Positions 1 to 11,776 of a DNA stretch of 64,000 nucleotides are shown here, one piece after another. The notes beneath the pieces were generated by a model. The model saw only the letters and a program-made list of their open reading frames with translations, was not told the origin of the DNA and did no database searches. Every line of letters starts with the position of its first letter. Position 1 is the first letter of the stretch. The translations under genes were made by a program, and so were the position numbers. This DNA comes from Davidsoniella eucalypti (taxonomy: Eukaryota; Ascomycota; Sordariomycetes; Microascales; Ceratocystidaceae): positions 62,001 to 126,000 of the forward strand of contig RMBW01000089.1 in assembly GCA_004009845.1 (NCBI GenBank), in the 5' to 3' direction.

Positions 1-3000
1 TAAAGTCCCCCTAATGCTTATCTTGGCTACAACGAAAGTCTTTGGCCAAATACTCCGAAGCCAGCAGATGAAGAGCCAGAACCAGGCCAGAAGGGACCAT
101 ATACGAGATGTTTGACTGTACCGGTAGTACTATCAAGTGAAGTACGGAGGTATTCCCTGACAAGAGGTGTTACTGTAGCAGCCACGATAATAGAGAGCCA
201 CGGGGTGTTGGTTGTTCTATCAAATCGCAGATCCATGTAAGAGCCAACAGCTAGATACTTCAAGTATGTGGATGACTAGGTACGCCTAACCATGGGTTCT
301 ATGGATGCTCAAAGATACACACTTGTGACTACTCTCTATATGCTAAAGTAACTCCAGCACTGTAGCTTTTGGAAATAGCTACTACTACTAGCAATGTCAG
401 GCGAAGAAGCAGCTTGAGGCCGTGCCTATAGTCGTTTACAGGGAAATGCAGCCGAGTATGTACAGGTAATACTCGACGATGACTAGGCAAAGAAGGTGTG
501 TAGCCAAGCCTGAATCTTCTGTAGGGAGTAGCTATGATGATTAGAACATAGAGTACTGTTGTAGTAGTCGTAGGCCGGGATAAGTATCAAGCAGCTATAT
601 ATATCTTATATATATCTAGCACCACGTATTCATATGCCAACGACGATAGTAACCAAGATTACCAGTAGTAGCAGACATATAAGTAGCAGGAATGGTCTAG
701 CTTGATGTAGGAAGAAAGCTACGTGATATCGATGAAACAGGTATTCGTCGTCACACGGACAACCAAGTCGCTGGGAACCAGGGAGAGAAAGAAGGAGAAA
801 GAGATTGTAAGCGAGGATAGAACAAAGGAACAAAAAAGGGCTTGGTCCGACGGGCAAAGAAGCGGAGAATAGACGGAGAACGGCGAGAAGTGAAAAGAGG
901 TAAGCTTGTTGTGCCTTGCCTGAGAACCGCAATACGTACAAGTATATCTACAGAGTAACAAGTACATACATGGGTAGTTCGAGCTAGTTAACAGAGTGCT
1001 TATGGTACATGGTAGATGCATTGTAGGTCGTGGGCAGGCAGGGCAGGACCTCTTTATCTAAGCTCCAACATGGCTGAATTAGCCCATTATTACGAAAGAA
1101 AATAAGAGAAGAAAAAAAAAACATCTCTACTATACCTACGTACTATCTGGCGCTTTGCCTTATTACACGCAAAAGCGAGGGTATGCAGTTAGCCTTGACT
1201 AGCGAACGATCGAACGGCCTACCCCTACAGGTGCGATAGAGCCTTCTTTATTCATATTTTATCTCTACTCTTAATATTTCCTGAATCCATTGCCCACAAT
1301 GCCACAAACAGCAAATGGCATCTTCTTAGATGTTCCAGTGACCCTTCTGTATTGTTTGGGACTGAGGTAATGGAACCTTGTGACGGGCCTGCTACATCTG
1401 TGCTGAAAGCATTCAGATGAATATCTGTAGTTGCTTGAATATATATATCTGTAGTATACACACACTCCCTCGTCCACATTCTAAGCAAGCACTGCTACTT
1501 TGCAAAATGGTTCTGTTTTTATGTTCTTTTCATCTTGCTCTCGTTGTGTTAACATATTGCCAAATCTAGGCACTCAAAACATGGTTGATTTCACCCTACC
1601 CAACAACACGCTATTACGCTCTATACCTCAACAGTGTACAACTACTTCGTGGGAATCTGCCACCACCTGAGTTCAAGTAAAGAAAAGTCACTCTTATATC
1701 TTAGAAGTCTTCTTCTTTCAGATAGGCAGCAATGGGGCTCCAAGCTGTTATACACCGATGTATTCTATGTCGAAGAGCCACGATCAAACGTTTGTAGTAC
1801 AGTATTGGTATAGTACTGGGTACTATGTTCAACTGACAACTAAGATTGAGACAGAGATGCAGAATCAGTGATATTCCAGAGCTCAGGAAAAAGATTGTAA
1901 TCTCGACGGGGGTAGAATAAGGTGTTTAATCTCGAAAACTCTGTGTAAATAAGTTGTCAGCCGCCAAAAAACGGCGTTGGGCCTTTTATAGCAGATGGCC
2001 TGCATGTTGGTGAAAGCCTTCCCACCTTGTCATTACTACAGTAGCACCACTGATTACTACGTTGCTACCACGTACATACAAATATATACAAGGATCCAGA
2101 GCCAAGCAACTGTATACGTATCTTCCAAGGCCAAAAACAGATGGATAAAAGTCAAGATAGAAGGAGGGGGACGTCATAGTAGATGCAGCTCGCTATGGTA
2201 GTGTACATGTGTATGTGTTACTTCCATTACCAACAGAATTTACAATAGTAGATATGGCAGCATGTCTCCCATGTCCCGCTGACCAAATATGTAATGAAGC
2301 CTTACGCAACCGACCCTGAGCCTAGGAACATAAGCTTGCTTAAGTCGTTGGAACTTGGCTTTTCCACCCCTCCCCCCATCAGGATCACACAGTGCACCGA
2401 ACAGGGTCTTGCGCCTGTTTTCTCAATGCATCGGTAGTACAGTTAGCCCATAATTCATGATGGGACAGAACATATCGCCTTGGCCTAGATGCACTTTATC
2501 TTCTAATAATCAAAAGATAAATCGCGGCCAAACTATATTGGCGGGCTACAGTGACACGGGAAAACGACAGGTCATGTCCATATATCGTGGTGATGTAACT
2601 GCGCAAATACACCTTGAAAAGTGTATCTATAACCATACAGTTTTACACGAATACATTGCAAGTGTGTAGTTATATCTGCAGATGCACATTACATAACGAC
2701 ATACCTCAGTTGACGCGTAATGGCCCTATATCATGTTCGGTATCACCCAGCCAAGACCTCAAGCCAGGTTCTACACCTAAGCAACTCATATCAGTAGTTG
2801 TACGCAAGTATCTGATAAACACCCAGAACCACTCTCCCACATTATATGGGGGCCGGGGGGCAAAGAGAGGGGCAAGAAGGATCGAAGTGTTCAATGGCCA
2901 ACCGATTGCTGTGTGGGGAGGAAGGGATGGGCACCACCCTGTATAGTATCAACAACTTATCATATTGGACATAAGATTAATGGGGGTTTTTGAGAATGGT

Positions 3001-3249
3001 GACATATTGATGTCATTGTATCAGAAGACATGCAGATACCTCCAAGAAATGCAGGCGTGCTCCGCTGGCACTCGATAGTATATCCAATACGCAGTATAGG
3101 CATTGCTAACAAATAGCACCTCTAAATGACTTGAGCAGGCCTTGATCGATACAAAGAACATGTTGAAAGGGCTTGTAAGCTTGGCCGAAAAGAGCCCTTC
3201 GGAGTTGACGGGCTTGGAGAGCTCGGATATATATGTGTATGTCTAACAA

Positions 3250-3975
3250 ATGTTCATTGATTATTCGAATAGTGGCTTGCCAATAACATTGTACCATCCC
3301 CTTTTAGACAACGCCAACTTCAAGCCTTGCTTTATAGTGCATGTTTTTGTTCCAGAACACCTTCTTCCATACTTCTCTGGGAAAAAGGTGTTTCAATGGT
3401 TTTGTCGTTTGGCTTGCCACATGCACACTCCCCTATTGTGCAATCAACTATTCCAAGCCGCTTTGTTTTTTCTTGCCGTTGAAAGTTACCAAAGCAGCAT
3501 AGCAGCTTTTGATAAGCCACTGACTGACAGTTCGGCGCTTGGGTTCTGGGATCTCAGCACTCCATTGCTGTGTGTGTACGATGATCCATTAGATAGTTGG
3601 AAATATAGCGGTGAGAAGCCCGATCATGAGAATGCGTATTCTGCCATTCTTGAATTGGCGAGAGAGAGGCAAAGTTTGGAGGGCCAAAATGGCAGCACTT
3701 GCTTACTTCCAAGTCAGACAGCCTCCACACGAGCAAGCCGAGAAAACAGACACTCAGCGCCGGAAGTCACTAGGCTGTACCAAAAGAGACACGTTACCAC
3801 GCTGACTAGGTGGCCTGTAGATATAACCTACAATTATGTAGTAGTCTTAGGTGACGGGGCGAGCCATCCTGGGCTCCCACTGTTGGCTCAACCCGCATTT
3901 ACAAGGGCCTATACGCCGGGGGGTTCCCTGAAGGATATGGCCCAACAAGCAAGCAATAAAGCCTATTTTTCCTAA
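3250..3975 (+). CDS. uncharacterised open reading frame, 241 aa, possibly a gene remnant
   Basis: This frame opens with a true ATG and runs 241 codons to TAA. That is clearly longer than the surrounding frames in this gene-poor stretch. I do not recognise the product. The first 130 residues are rich in Phe, Leu and Cys. The second half is more polar, with Arg, Ser and Gln. There is no convincing signal peptide, transmembrane pattern or catalytic motif. The opposite strand is open for short stretches only. It may be a lineage-specific gene, an exon of a decayed gene or transposon, or a chance frame. No intron signals were needed to keep it open. Confidence that it is a real protein is low. Confidence 0.25.
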   Translation: MFIDYSNSGLPITLYHPLLDNANFKPCFIVHVFVPEHLLPYFSGKKVFQWFCRLACHMHTPLLCNQLFQAALFFLAVESYQSSIAAFDKPLTDSSALGFWDLSTPLLCVYDDPLDSWKYSGEKPDHENAYSAILELARERQSLEGQNGSTCLLPSQTASTRASRENRHSAPEVTRLYQKRHVTTLTRWPVDITYNYVVVLGDGASHPGLPLLAQPAFTRAYTPGGSLKDMAQQASNKAYFS

Positions 3976-6900
3976 GGTAGTAGGCCTTCAGGCCAGGGAA
4001 CTGCACCTTCTAGGGCTCAATAATGACTTGAAAAAGAATACAGCCTATCTAGATGCCTCGGATACGGCCTTCGCCTTTGACTTGCTTCTAGGTCAGCATA
4101 CAACGTCGACTATTCTCAAACTATTCTAGCGTATATGTAGTATTTTATATCTATAAGACGTTGTAGTTATGCTACGTTTTCAGAGTCCGTACACACAGTT
4201 ACATAAAGAGAGAAGGGCTTTCTACCATGTCAGAGTGCTGATGATCGAGTATCCAAGCTATATACCCGAAGCTCTCTCATCTTTCGATGGTTTATTTCCG
4301 TCTTGATGCGAATAGCTGATGTATGTGCAAAGGTGCAACTGGCCTTGTTCCCTTTTTATGCTGTAGATTGGTACATTGTGAACCCAGTCGTACTAATATA
4401 AGCACCAAAACCCGTATTTTCAGAGTTATATTGAAAGTCGGCGTGGCTTTCGCTAGCGTGAGTGTGGCTTTTCAGTTAGTGGCCGCGTTTTTTAGACCCT
4501 AAATCAGAAAGAAAAAAAAAGAATATTCATTCCAGCCAGTCAACGGTAAGTCTTATCCACTAAATATCGAAAGACCAACGTCATTAGTGCTAGATTTTCA
4601 CTACTAGAAACGCCTTAGCGAACTCAAGCAGTGATTCGCAGCGGCGTTTACCGTCCATTAAATGACAACCGATTCAGTGACTGATTTTTTTTCCCCTATT
4701 TATTCACCTGCGTGCCATAGAGCCAACTATCGTATCATGAATTTTGCGAATTTTGCAGAGTAGACGTTGTACAGTAAAAGGAGCGTCGCACGAAGGCTCA
4801 CTAGTAAATTAAAAACAATAATAATTTTTTTTTTAAAAAAGATTTCTGTCTGTCTGACAAGTAGATCTGACGGACAGCCAGTCTGGCCAGATATGATGGA
4901 GGCAGTAAACAAATGTAGATAGACCCAAAGGTGCTCCCAATAAAGGTAGAGTTCGTATGCCTCGCCTGCCGAATTTAGCTAGGCCTTGATTGGTTAACTG
5001 CTTGCTTACTTTTTGCTTTTCATAATGGATTTCCCAATTCATACTACATCTTATTTCGTTTTTTTTTCTTTTCCTTCCCTGTATGGTGCCTTGATATCAA
5101 ATTTAACATCATCGCTTGTAGTACTGCTAGCCATTGTACAAATATATATACATGTATGTATATATCCGTAGTCTTGGCTACTTTCCGCTCTTAGAATAGA
5201 CAAGGACGAGGCACTCGCCCATTTCCGGCTACGTGTAATGTTTCTGCCAGGCGCCAGTCCCTTAAATATACACTCAGAGACCCGTTCCGGCGATTGTAGT
5301 GTCAGTTTTGCATATGCTGTCCTCCTCTAGACCCCATCAAGCCCCATTTCCTGGCGTCTAGCGAATTTACTATCACGTGAGTAGCTTTGCCTGATCTAGA
5401 CCAAGCCTTCTTTCTATCAGCTTCGTTGTAGGTGCTCAGTGCTACTCTTTTGCAACAAATATCGTGTCTTTCTTGGATGCCCGAGTTGGTTGTTTATCAT
5501 GACTCCGCCTTTATTCACACTTGGGCGGAATCTACCTTGCTTGTGTCACTTGCCACTCTACCGTAAATTCAAAGACAAAGAGAATTTAGGGTCCTGTTGT
5601 TCCCTTTGTCGCACGAATGGCCGTATCAGAGCGACATTATTGCTACCAAAACAAGATTGGCTTCGCCCCTGCTTCGCGGATGGACGCAGCCAGAAAGATC
5701 CCAAGATACAACTGTATCGCAACTAAGGGCAAGGACTAAGGACTAAACACTGAAAAATACAGCAAGTTACATGTCCTCCTAAAATTGAAAGATAATTAGT
5801 ATTATCCTTACTGTATGGACATATCACATTGACGATCACTATATCGTCGATACGGCCTTGTTCGTACAATGTTAGCTTAGCCGGCGGGGAGTCTATCTGT
5901 ATAAGACAGGGTGCCGAGAAGGAGCTTAGCAGTAATCCCATATCATGGAAAAGGAATCTTCCCTCTGTAAATTGGCCATTGTAACTTCTGTATCCATGAC
6001 CGTTAACCTGGCGTTGTCAACGCCGATATTCTCCGGGACATGATTGTTCGTTTGAGTTAGAACTGAGGGCCTTGATAGATCTAGAACCGCCGCTTCAGAT
6101 GTACTGGATATGCTGTATACAAGCGACCTTCTGACTTGTGCTTTTCAGAATTAAAACTGAACTAGGTTAAAACGGAGTCAAACATATGTCTTATTTTGGG
6201 AACTCATCATGGGGTTTCTCAAAACCAAGATTCAAATATTGATCACTTACTAGAACAAAACATATAACGTAGCCCACAAAAACCCCACGTGATAGCCTTG
6301 TTGTGGATGTGACGATGCTAGAACATACATTTCCTGGATGGATTTTGGCCTCAATTTATGAAAATCCGCGGAAATAATAGTACACATGGAGGCTACAGTT
6401 TCTATTATGCATATCCGCACATTCGGTAGAGAAATGAACCAAATAACGAACAACATTTGATAACATTGTGCAAACGACGAACATATCAAGGCACATATGT
6501 CCTGCCTTCGCATCAGGTGAGATACGCCTGAAGTCTCTTTTACAACCGGTATTTTGAAAGTAAGGTAAGATGTGAATCATGACATCTTTCTTATCCAAAC
6601 GCCATGTCGCTACTATTGCCGACTTCAGTTTCAATATTGAGTATCAATGTTTCGACTATCCACCACAGCTACATGCATGACTAGTTTCGCTTAGGCTTTT
6701 TTATATCTAACTTGATCGCATTTTCCATGTCTGATGATCCACGTTTTTACGACAGATAGTTTTCATGTTGGAGCTGCAGTACTAAATGTGACTTGATACT
6801 TACTTGTTCTTTCCCATTACTAGCCGCCAAGTCAGCTGGACGACGCCTAATAAACGAACGATCAACTCATGCTTATTGATTGGCGTAAGCTGAGTTGTCG

Positions 6901-7902
6901 TCTCGGACAAGGGAGCACGAGAAATGACATAATGGACGGAAAAATACTCGAAGCCGAGGTTGCCCATTTGCTGTGCATAGGTGCCGATGCTGTAGTAGCT
7001 AAGAAAAGAACTCTCCCTCTCAAATATGTCTAGACGAAGGTAACATCAGCGGCGGGCTATACTGACTTTGTATAGTCGTGAAAAGCCATGATGATCGCTT
7101 CATTTAGGATCTAGGATGGAAGAGCTGCGTCTTGTTGTACATATGTAGCTAGTTAAATCTGGTACTCGGACTCGGACTGAAAGCTGAGCTTTCAAGTGGG
7201 CTAACTAGGCTATAAAGTTTTAGCAATAGGGATAAGTAAGTAAGAATGACATTGAAAAAAAAAGATATATTTTATACTCAAACAACAGTCTAGAATATAA
7301 TGTAGATCTTGGATTTTTCCCTTTCAATCTTCCGTCTATATTTTTTACCACAAACAGATATATTTCTTCTCGCTAGGCAATAAATAACAGGTGAACAACA
7401 GATTATATGCCCAATTTGTCACTGGCTATTTATATATATATATAACAGAACAGGAATTCACCAGCTTTTAGTTAGCTAGGGGGCTTTGCTTCTTATAACC
7501 GGAGGAATACCTCGTCTAGGCCAACTGTCATGGTCGAGAAAGAAACCAGAGCAAATCTCTAAATGGCATACATGAGTAGAATATACGATATGTCCCTTGT
7601 CAAATTCGAATAATAGCCAATCGCAAGCCGCCGAACACATACTTGCTGGTTTCTTGAGTGGCATTCAGGCTGAGGAGATATACACAACCCTAGGCATACA
7701 ACACACCAAGTCAAATCATTCCTTGACTGACATCTAATCCACCGATAAAGTCCGACACTCAACCTTCCCTCCTACAACCATCGGGGGTACTTTTGAGTTC
7801 ATGGTCCTTTTCGCTACACGTTATCGTGATCGCATCTTTGCTGCTCAGATATTCACACTCACACTCGGAGGGCAACACTTTGAAGGGTTCTCGACGTCCA
7901 AA

Positions 7903-7975
7903 CGATCCACTAGGGTCGGATCCACGTGATCCACATAAAGACGTAGAACGATTGATAAATAAATGATAAATAAAG
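7903..7975 (+). repeat. truncated 3' end of a LINE, related to the element ending at 58.36 kb
   Basis: Positions 7903-7952 align without gaps to 58297-58346, with 38 of 50 bases identical. All 12 differences are C or G here against T or A in the 58 kb copy. Both copies run into an AT-rich tail made of GATAAATAAA units, here two of them ending near 7975. A tail of short A-rich units is typical of the 3' end of fungal Tad1-type LINEs, so I read this as a 5'-truncated insertion. Sequence upstream of 7903 (about 7867-7902) is only weakly alignable to the other copy, so the left boundary is uncertain. It could instead be a fragment of another repeat family that shares this end. Confidence 0.55.
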
Positions 7976-8712
7976 TCTGAAACTGGTACAACACACCGGA
8001 AGAGAGTCATCATACCATGATAGCCTTAGAATATTGGATATTGAACATCGTCAATGGGTTATATAAGACTTGGATCTACACGGAATCTGATCCTATGTGA
8101 CTCACTCAAAGGAAACTTGGATTTTTAGCCGGTAGCGTTGAGACGTGAGATATGGTATAGTGATTCAATTTTTTTTTTTTCATTTATTCAAGATATGATG
8201 TGGAAGCCATGTTCAACAAAGATAAATGCACCTTCCTTCAAGTGTCTGTCTCGAAATCAAGCAAGATATAGAACGACAGATCAATAATAGTAGTGGTAAT
8301 ATCGTGACATGGGAAAACTGATAAACTATACGTCCCCTAATAAAATACACGATAAACATCGAAAACTCCATGCTAATAAGATGGATACATGGCGACGTGA
8401 AAAACCTGTCTATAAGACAAAGAAACCAAAGAGAAAAAAACAGAAAGAGATGCACCGTAGCAAAAGATCGTAAAAGGAAAAACCGAGAAAATGATAACGC
8501 CAGACTTGTTTAAGTATTTATGCGAGACGAAGGAAGAGGTTGAGAGACCAATGATCAAAATAAGAGAAAGAGTAGGCCGTGAGTGTGTGCTGATAGTGAA
8601 AAAAAATATGCAAGGAAAATCGTTTCGTGACAAGACTATGAATAGGACATGATAGCAAAGGCATTTATGGATATTGTAAGCGAGAATGTAGAAGTGAGCA
8701 TGACGGTGCCAT

Positions 8713-10779
8713 CTAGTTATCATCTTCATCGCTGCCTGTTTCATCTTCCACGATGAGGACCTCGACATCATCATCGTCATCGTCTTCACTGCTATCATCG
8801 TCGCTATCGTCGGCGTTGACACCAGGAATCGTCTGCCATGATCTATACTCGCCCTCAATCCAGCGCTTACTCAATGGAAGCTGGTAAGGATCGAAGGGGA
8901 AGTACTGTTCGAGTTGCAAGGTACTCTCATCCATGATGGTCTCTGCTTTAGTGTCGCGTAATGCACCACCGCCAGCAGAGTATGACCGTTGCGTGTACTG
9001 ACCGAGATTGATACGCTTGTTGGTTTCTAGAAGCGGGTATATGTAGGCAAGATTGAGCTTGTGCGCAAGCTTGGCAAACTCCTCAACGATTCCAGAAGAA
9101 CACACTTTGAGGGGGTTGAGAGGACAGAACAGGTTGTTCTGCATGGCAGAGCGTAGTTGGTGGCCCCAATCTAGGGGTTGGCCGACATAAGATGACGGAT
9201 CTTCAGGATCGACGTAGTCAGGCACCGCCTCAACTAGACATTGCCACCGGAAGCACCATACATAAAGCACAGCCTGGCACACGGCATAGTACGAGTAATA
9301 ACGTCGAAGGTCGGGAGACCGGCAAGTTGGCTGGTAGGCAAGACGGAGACGCTCCATTTGTGATAGGAGACGATGGAAGGCACTGCGGATGAGGTGGGTA
9401 GGAAGACGAGCGGCACGCGCAACAAAGCTGGCAAGATAGCATACGGCATAATCCTTCAGAGCGGCAGCCGAATTAGAGCGAAATGCGATAGCTTCACACG
9501 TGTCGATGAATTGTATCATCGTGTTTTCAGACTGTTGCACAAAGTGGAATAGCAAGAACTGGGTATGGCGAGACTTGCGGGTGTGGAGAATGATATTGCT
9601 GAATTCACTTAGAAGTGTTTTCATGTAGTCGTTTTTGATGGGCTCGGCAGTCTTGGGATCTGAGATGGACAGCACCTCATCGTAGAAGAGGAACATGGTG
9701 TCCATGGCAGTATCGAGCTTTTCTACCTGATCACGAACAGTTCGGGCCTTGGCTATATCCTCATTTATATCCGAATCGTCGCTGGCAACTGACTCAGCAT
9801 CGCTATCGTCATCATCTTCGTCCTCGTCATGGGATTGGCTGAAGACGCTTTGGAGAGCAAGAGCCATAGGGCCATCCAGATCATCTAGGTCAGCCTGCAT
9901 TTCCACGTCAATGTCAACCATCTGCTTGACTATCACATCGAGTACGTAGGAACCGATTGCCGGCGCATACTTCTTCATGCGTAAGATGTTCTGGAGATAA
10001 GCTGAGTATACCCGTCTAGACTCATCGACTGAGGGGAACCGGCTCTTGATAATGCCACGCAATGTGGCCAGCGCACCAGGGAACATTTTGAGGAGACGTT
10101 CGAGGCAAGAGTGAACCCGATCTTGCATAGTGGCGCAATTTATTTCCGGAAAACCGGGCACATTCCAATGAGATTGCCGCACATCCGTAAACTTGCCGAC
10201 GATCATGTCAAATACCTCCATCATGTATGAGCTCTTGACAGTTATGAGGGCAGCAAGGAACTCTATGTAGGCGTGCAGAAAGCTCTCATCGCGGCCAACC
10301 CACGTACAGTGAAGCATAGAAGAAACCAGGCTTTCGTATGTATTTTGCTTCAGAATGGGCGTGAAGCTGGCCAGCGAAATGACGTACCCCCTGAGCTCGT
10401 GAGGCTTGAGAGCATTTTCGTTGTCTGGGTCAGCGTAGGCACAGTCGTTAGAGAAGAAGTGCTTCAAGGCAAGATAGCCTTCACTATCCCCGCGGGCGTG
10501 CTGCTCAAGGGAACGTTGAACTTCCATCTTGAACTCTCTGATGGGCCGTTGGCCGATGTTGTGAACCTTGATAGGTGCGTCGCTGAACTCTACTTTTCGG
10601 CGTTTAGTAGGGCTGGAAACGGGCTGTTCATCGACGGAGGTTGTGGTGTCGGATCGTGAGCGCTTTAGGGAAGGTAGCGTAGGCTGCGACTTCCTTAGGA
10701 TAGAGCGAGAGGGCGTCATATTTGCACTAGCCTGAGCTTTGGCTATCGGTGTCCCAGAGTACTTTGTTGTCGCAATCAT
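8713..10779 (-). CDS. RRN3: RNA polymerase I-specific transcription initiation factor RRN3
   Basis: Single-exon gene of 688 codons with ATG at 10779. RRN3 (TIF-IA in mammals) binds RNA polymerase I and brings it to the rDNA promoter, so it couples rRNA synthesis to growth. It acts in the nucleolus. Family features seen are a basic N-terminus (about residues 25-65), a long alpha-helical HEAT-like body, and the conserved C-terminal block containing CPLNPLKVCSSGIVEEFAK and the PLLETNKR motif. Two strongly acidic stretches interrupt it: a Asp/Glu/Ser loop at about residues 315-345 and the extreme C-terminal tail. Both are usual for fungal RRN3. The length is slightly above that of the yeast protein (about 627 aa). 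The next gene, HAP3, lies upstream on the same strand with a 1 kb gap, so each gene has its own promoter. Confidence 0.95.
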   Translation of the reverse strand: MIATTKYSGTPIAKAQASANMTPSRSILRKSQPTLPSLKRSRSDTTTSVDEQPVSSPTKRRKVEFSDAPIKVHNIGQRPIREFKMEVQRSLEQHARGDSEGYLALKHFFSNDCAYADPDNENALKPHELRGYVISLASFTPILKQNTYESLVSSMLHCTWVGRDESFLHAYIEFLAALITVKSSYMMEVFDMIVGKFTDVRQSHWNVPGFPEINCATMQDRVHSCLERLLKMFPGALATLRGIIKSRFPSVDESRRVYSAYLQNILRMKKYAPAIGSYVLDVIVKQMVDIDVEMQADLDDLDGPMALALQSVFSQSHDEDEDDDDSDAESVASDDSDINEDIAKARTVRDQVEKLDTAMDTMFLFYDEVLSISDPKTAEPIKNDYMKTLLSEFSNIILHTRKSRHTQFLLFHFVQQSENTMIQFIDTCEAIAFRSNSAAALKDYAVCYLASFVARAARLPTHLIRSAFHRLLSQMERLRLAYQPTCRSPDLRRYYSYYAVCQAVLYVWCFRWQCLVEAVPDYVDPEDPSSYVGQPLDWGHQLRSAMQNNLFCPLNPLKVCSSGIVEEFAKLAHKLNLAYIYPLLETNKRINLGQYTQRSYSAGGGALRDTKAETIMDESTLQLEQYFPFDPYQLPLSKRWIEGEYRSWQTIPGVNADDSDDDSSEDDDDDDVEVLIVEDETGSDEDDN

Positions 10780-11776
10780 GGCTGATGAGGGGAGGTATAT
10801 GTCGAGGATAGGTTGAAAAAGATATGTCTTTTATCAGCTTGGCCAGAGGGGTATCCGAAAGGTTGGATATACGAAGAATTACAAGCTGAAACGTAGGCTA
10901 TAATCTGTACTGGACTTTGGTCGGCTGATTGGCTTGATGGGAGGCGATAATGAGACGCAGTGAATATTCTAGAGCAACGAATGGAATGGGCGCGGTCTCG
11001 AAAACAGAAAAACAGAAAAGAAAGTTTCGGGCCAGGTATGATAGAGAAAAGGCTATGAGTATCTCCCTTTCATAATGAGTTCGTGATCGATCGGACACTC
11101 TTGATTTTGATTGTTGAACTATCAAGTAGAGGCCGGTAACGATGATGAAACAAATATCAAGAGTATAGAAAAAAAAACATCAAAAAAAATGTGTGTTCCT
11201 GCCAGAAACCAGGAAAGGAAGCAGCATTGTAGGATTGTGCTTCCAGGCAGTAAAAGTGGGGATATCAGCAAAAACTCTGCAGGTTTTAAGCTAAGAGCCA
11301 GTCGCCACTATACCTTGCCAGCTGCTGCCAGCTGCACACTACTGCGCCAAAGAAAGGACTTTTCCGGATTAGACAAGATGGCAATTTACCTCAAAACAGC
11401 CGAGATTATTTATGATAGTTGAATTTTTGCCATGCCATTTCACCCTCTAGTTTATTATAGCTGATTAGACTTTATATCGAGGTCCCGAATAAAGACGATT
11501 ATACACAATCCCATCATCGAAGATAACACGGGATTAAACGCTAAAGAGAAACGTGCCGTATTACATTTATTCACCACTTCGCGGCTACTAGTATCGGAGA
11601 TAAATGGACAATAGTACTAAGTACTATGTTTCAACATAACACAAAACGATGTAGAAGAAAGATATCAATCCTATTCCCAAAAATAACTACAATAAAGAAT
11701 ATAACAAAAGTAACAACTATCATGACCAAGTTACAAACCACAAAGGGTTTGGCTTGGTGATATTGGTATCAATACT
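10780..11776. other. intergenic: RRN3 promoter and HAP3 3' region
   Basis: This is almost 1 kb between two minus-strand genes. It must contain the HAP3 3' UTR and terminator and the RRN3 promoter. There is an A-rich stretch around 11160-11190. No reading frame here looks coding; the 103-codon plus-strand frame at 11111-11422 has no family resemblance. No TATA box or other element can be assigned with confidence. Confidence 0.5.

Larger units (their letters stand above)
1..8712. other. gene-poor region with no recognisable gene
   Basis: No reading frame here gives a protein I recognise, and no tRNA or rRNA signature was found. Open frames are mostly under 110 codons on both strands and overlap each other, as expected by chance. 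Two exceptions are listed separately: a 241-codon ATG frame at 3250-3975 (+) and a short repeat copy at about 7903-7975. Homopolymer and AT-rich runs are common, for example near 4505, 4830, 5060 and 8167. CACGTG occurs at 5374-5379 and 7923-7928, but no gene is close enough to give these sites meaning. The stretch could hold non-coding transcripts or decayed transposon sequence that cannot be recognised by eye. Confidence 0.6.

Noticed and set aside
10273..10659. 128-codon plus-strand frame opposite RRN3
   Set aside because: It is antisense to a well-conserved RRN3 segment and has no independent support.
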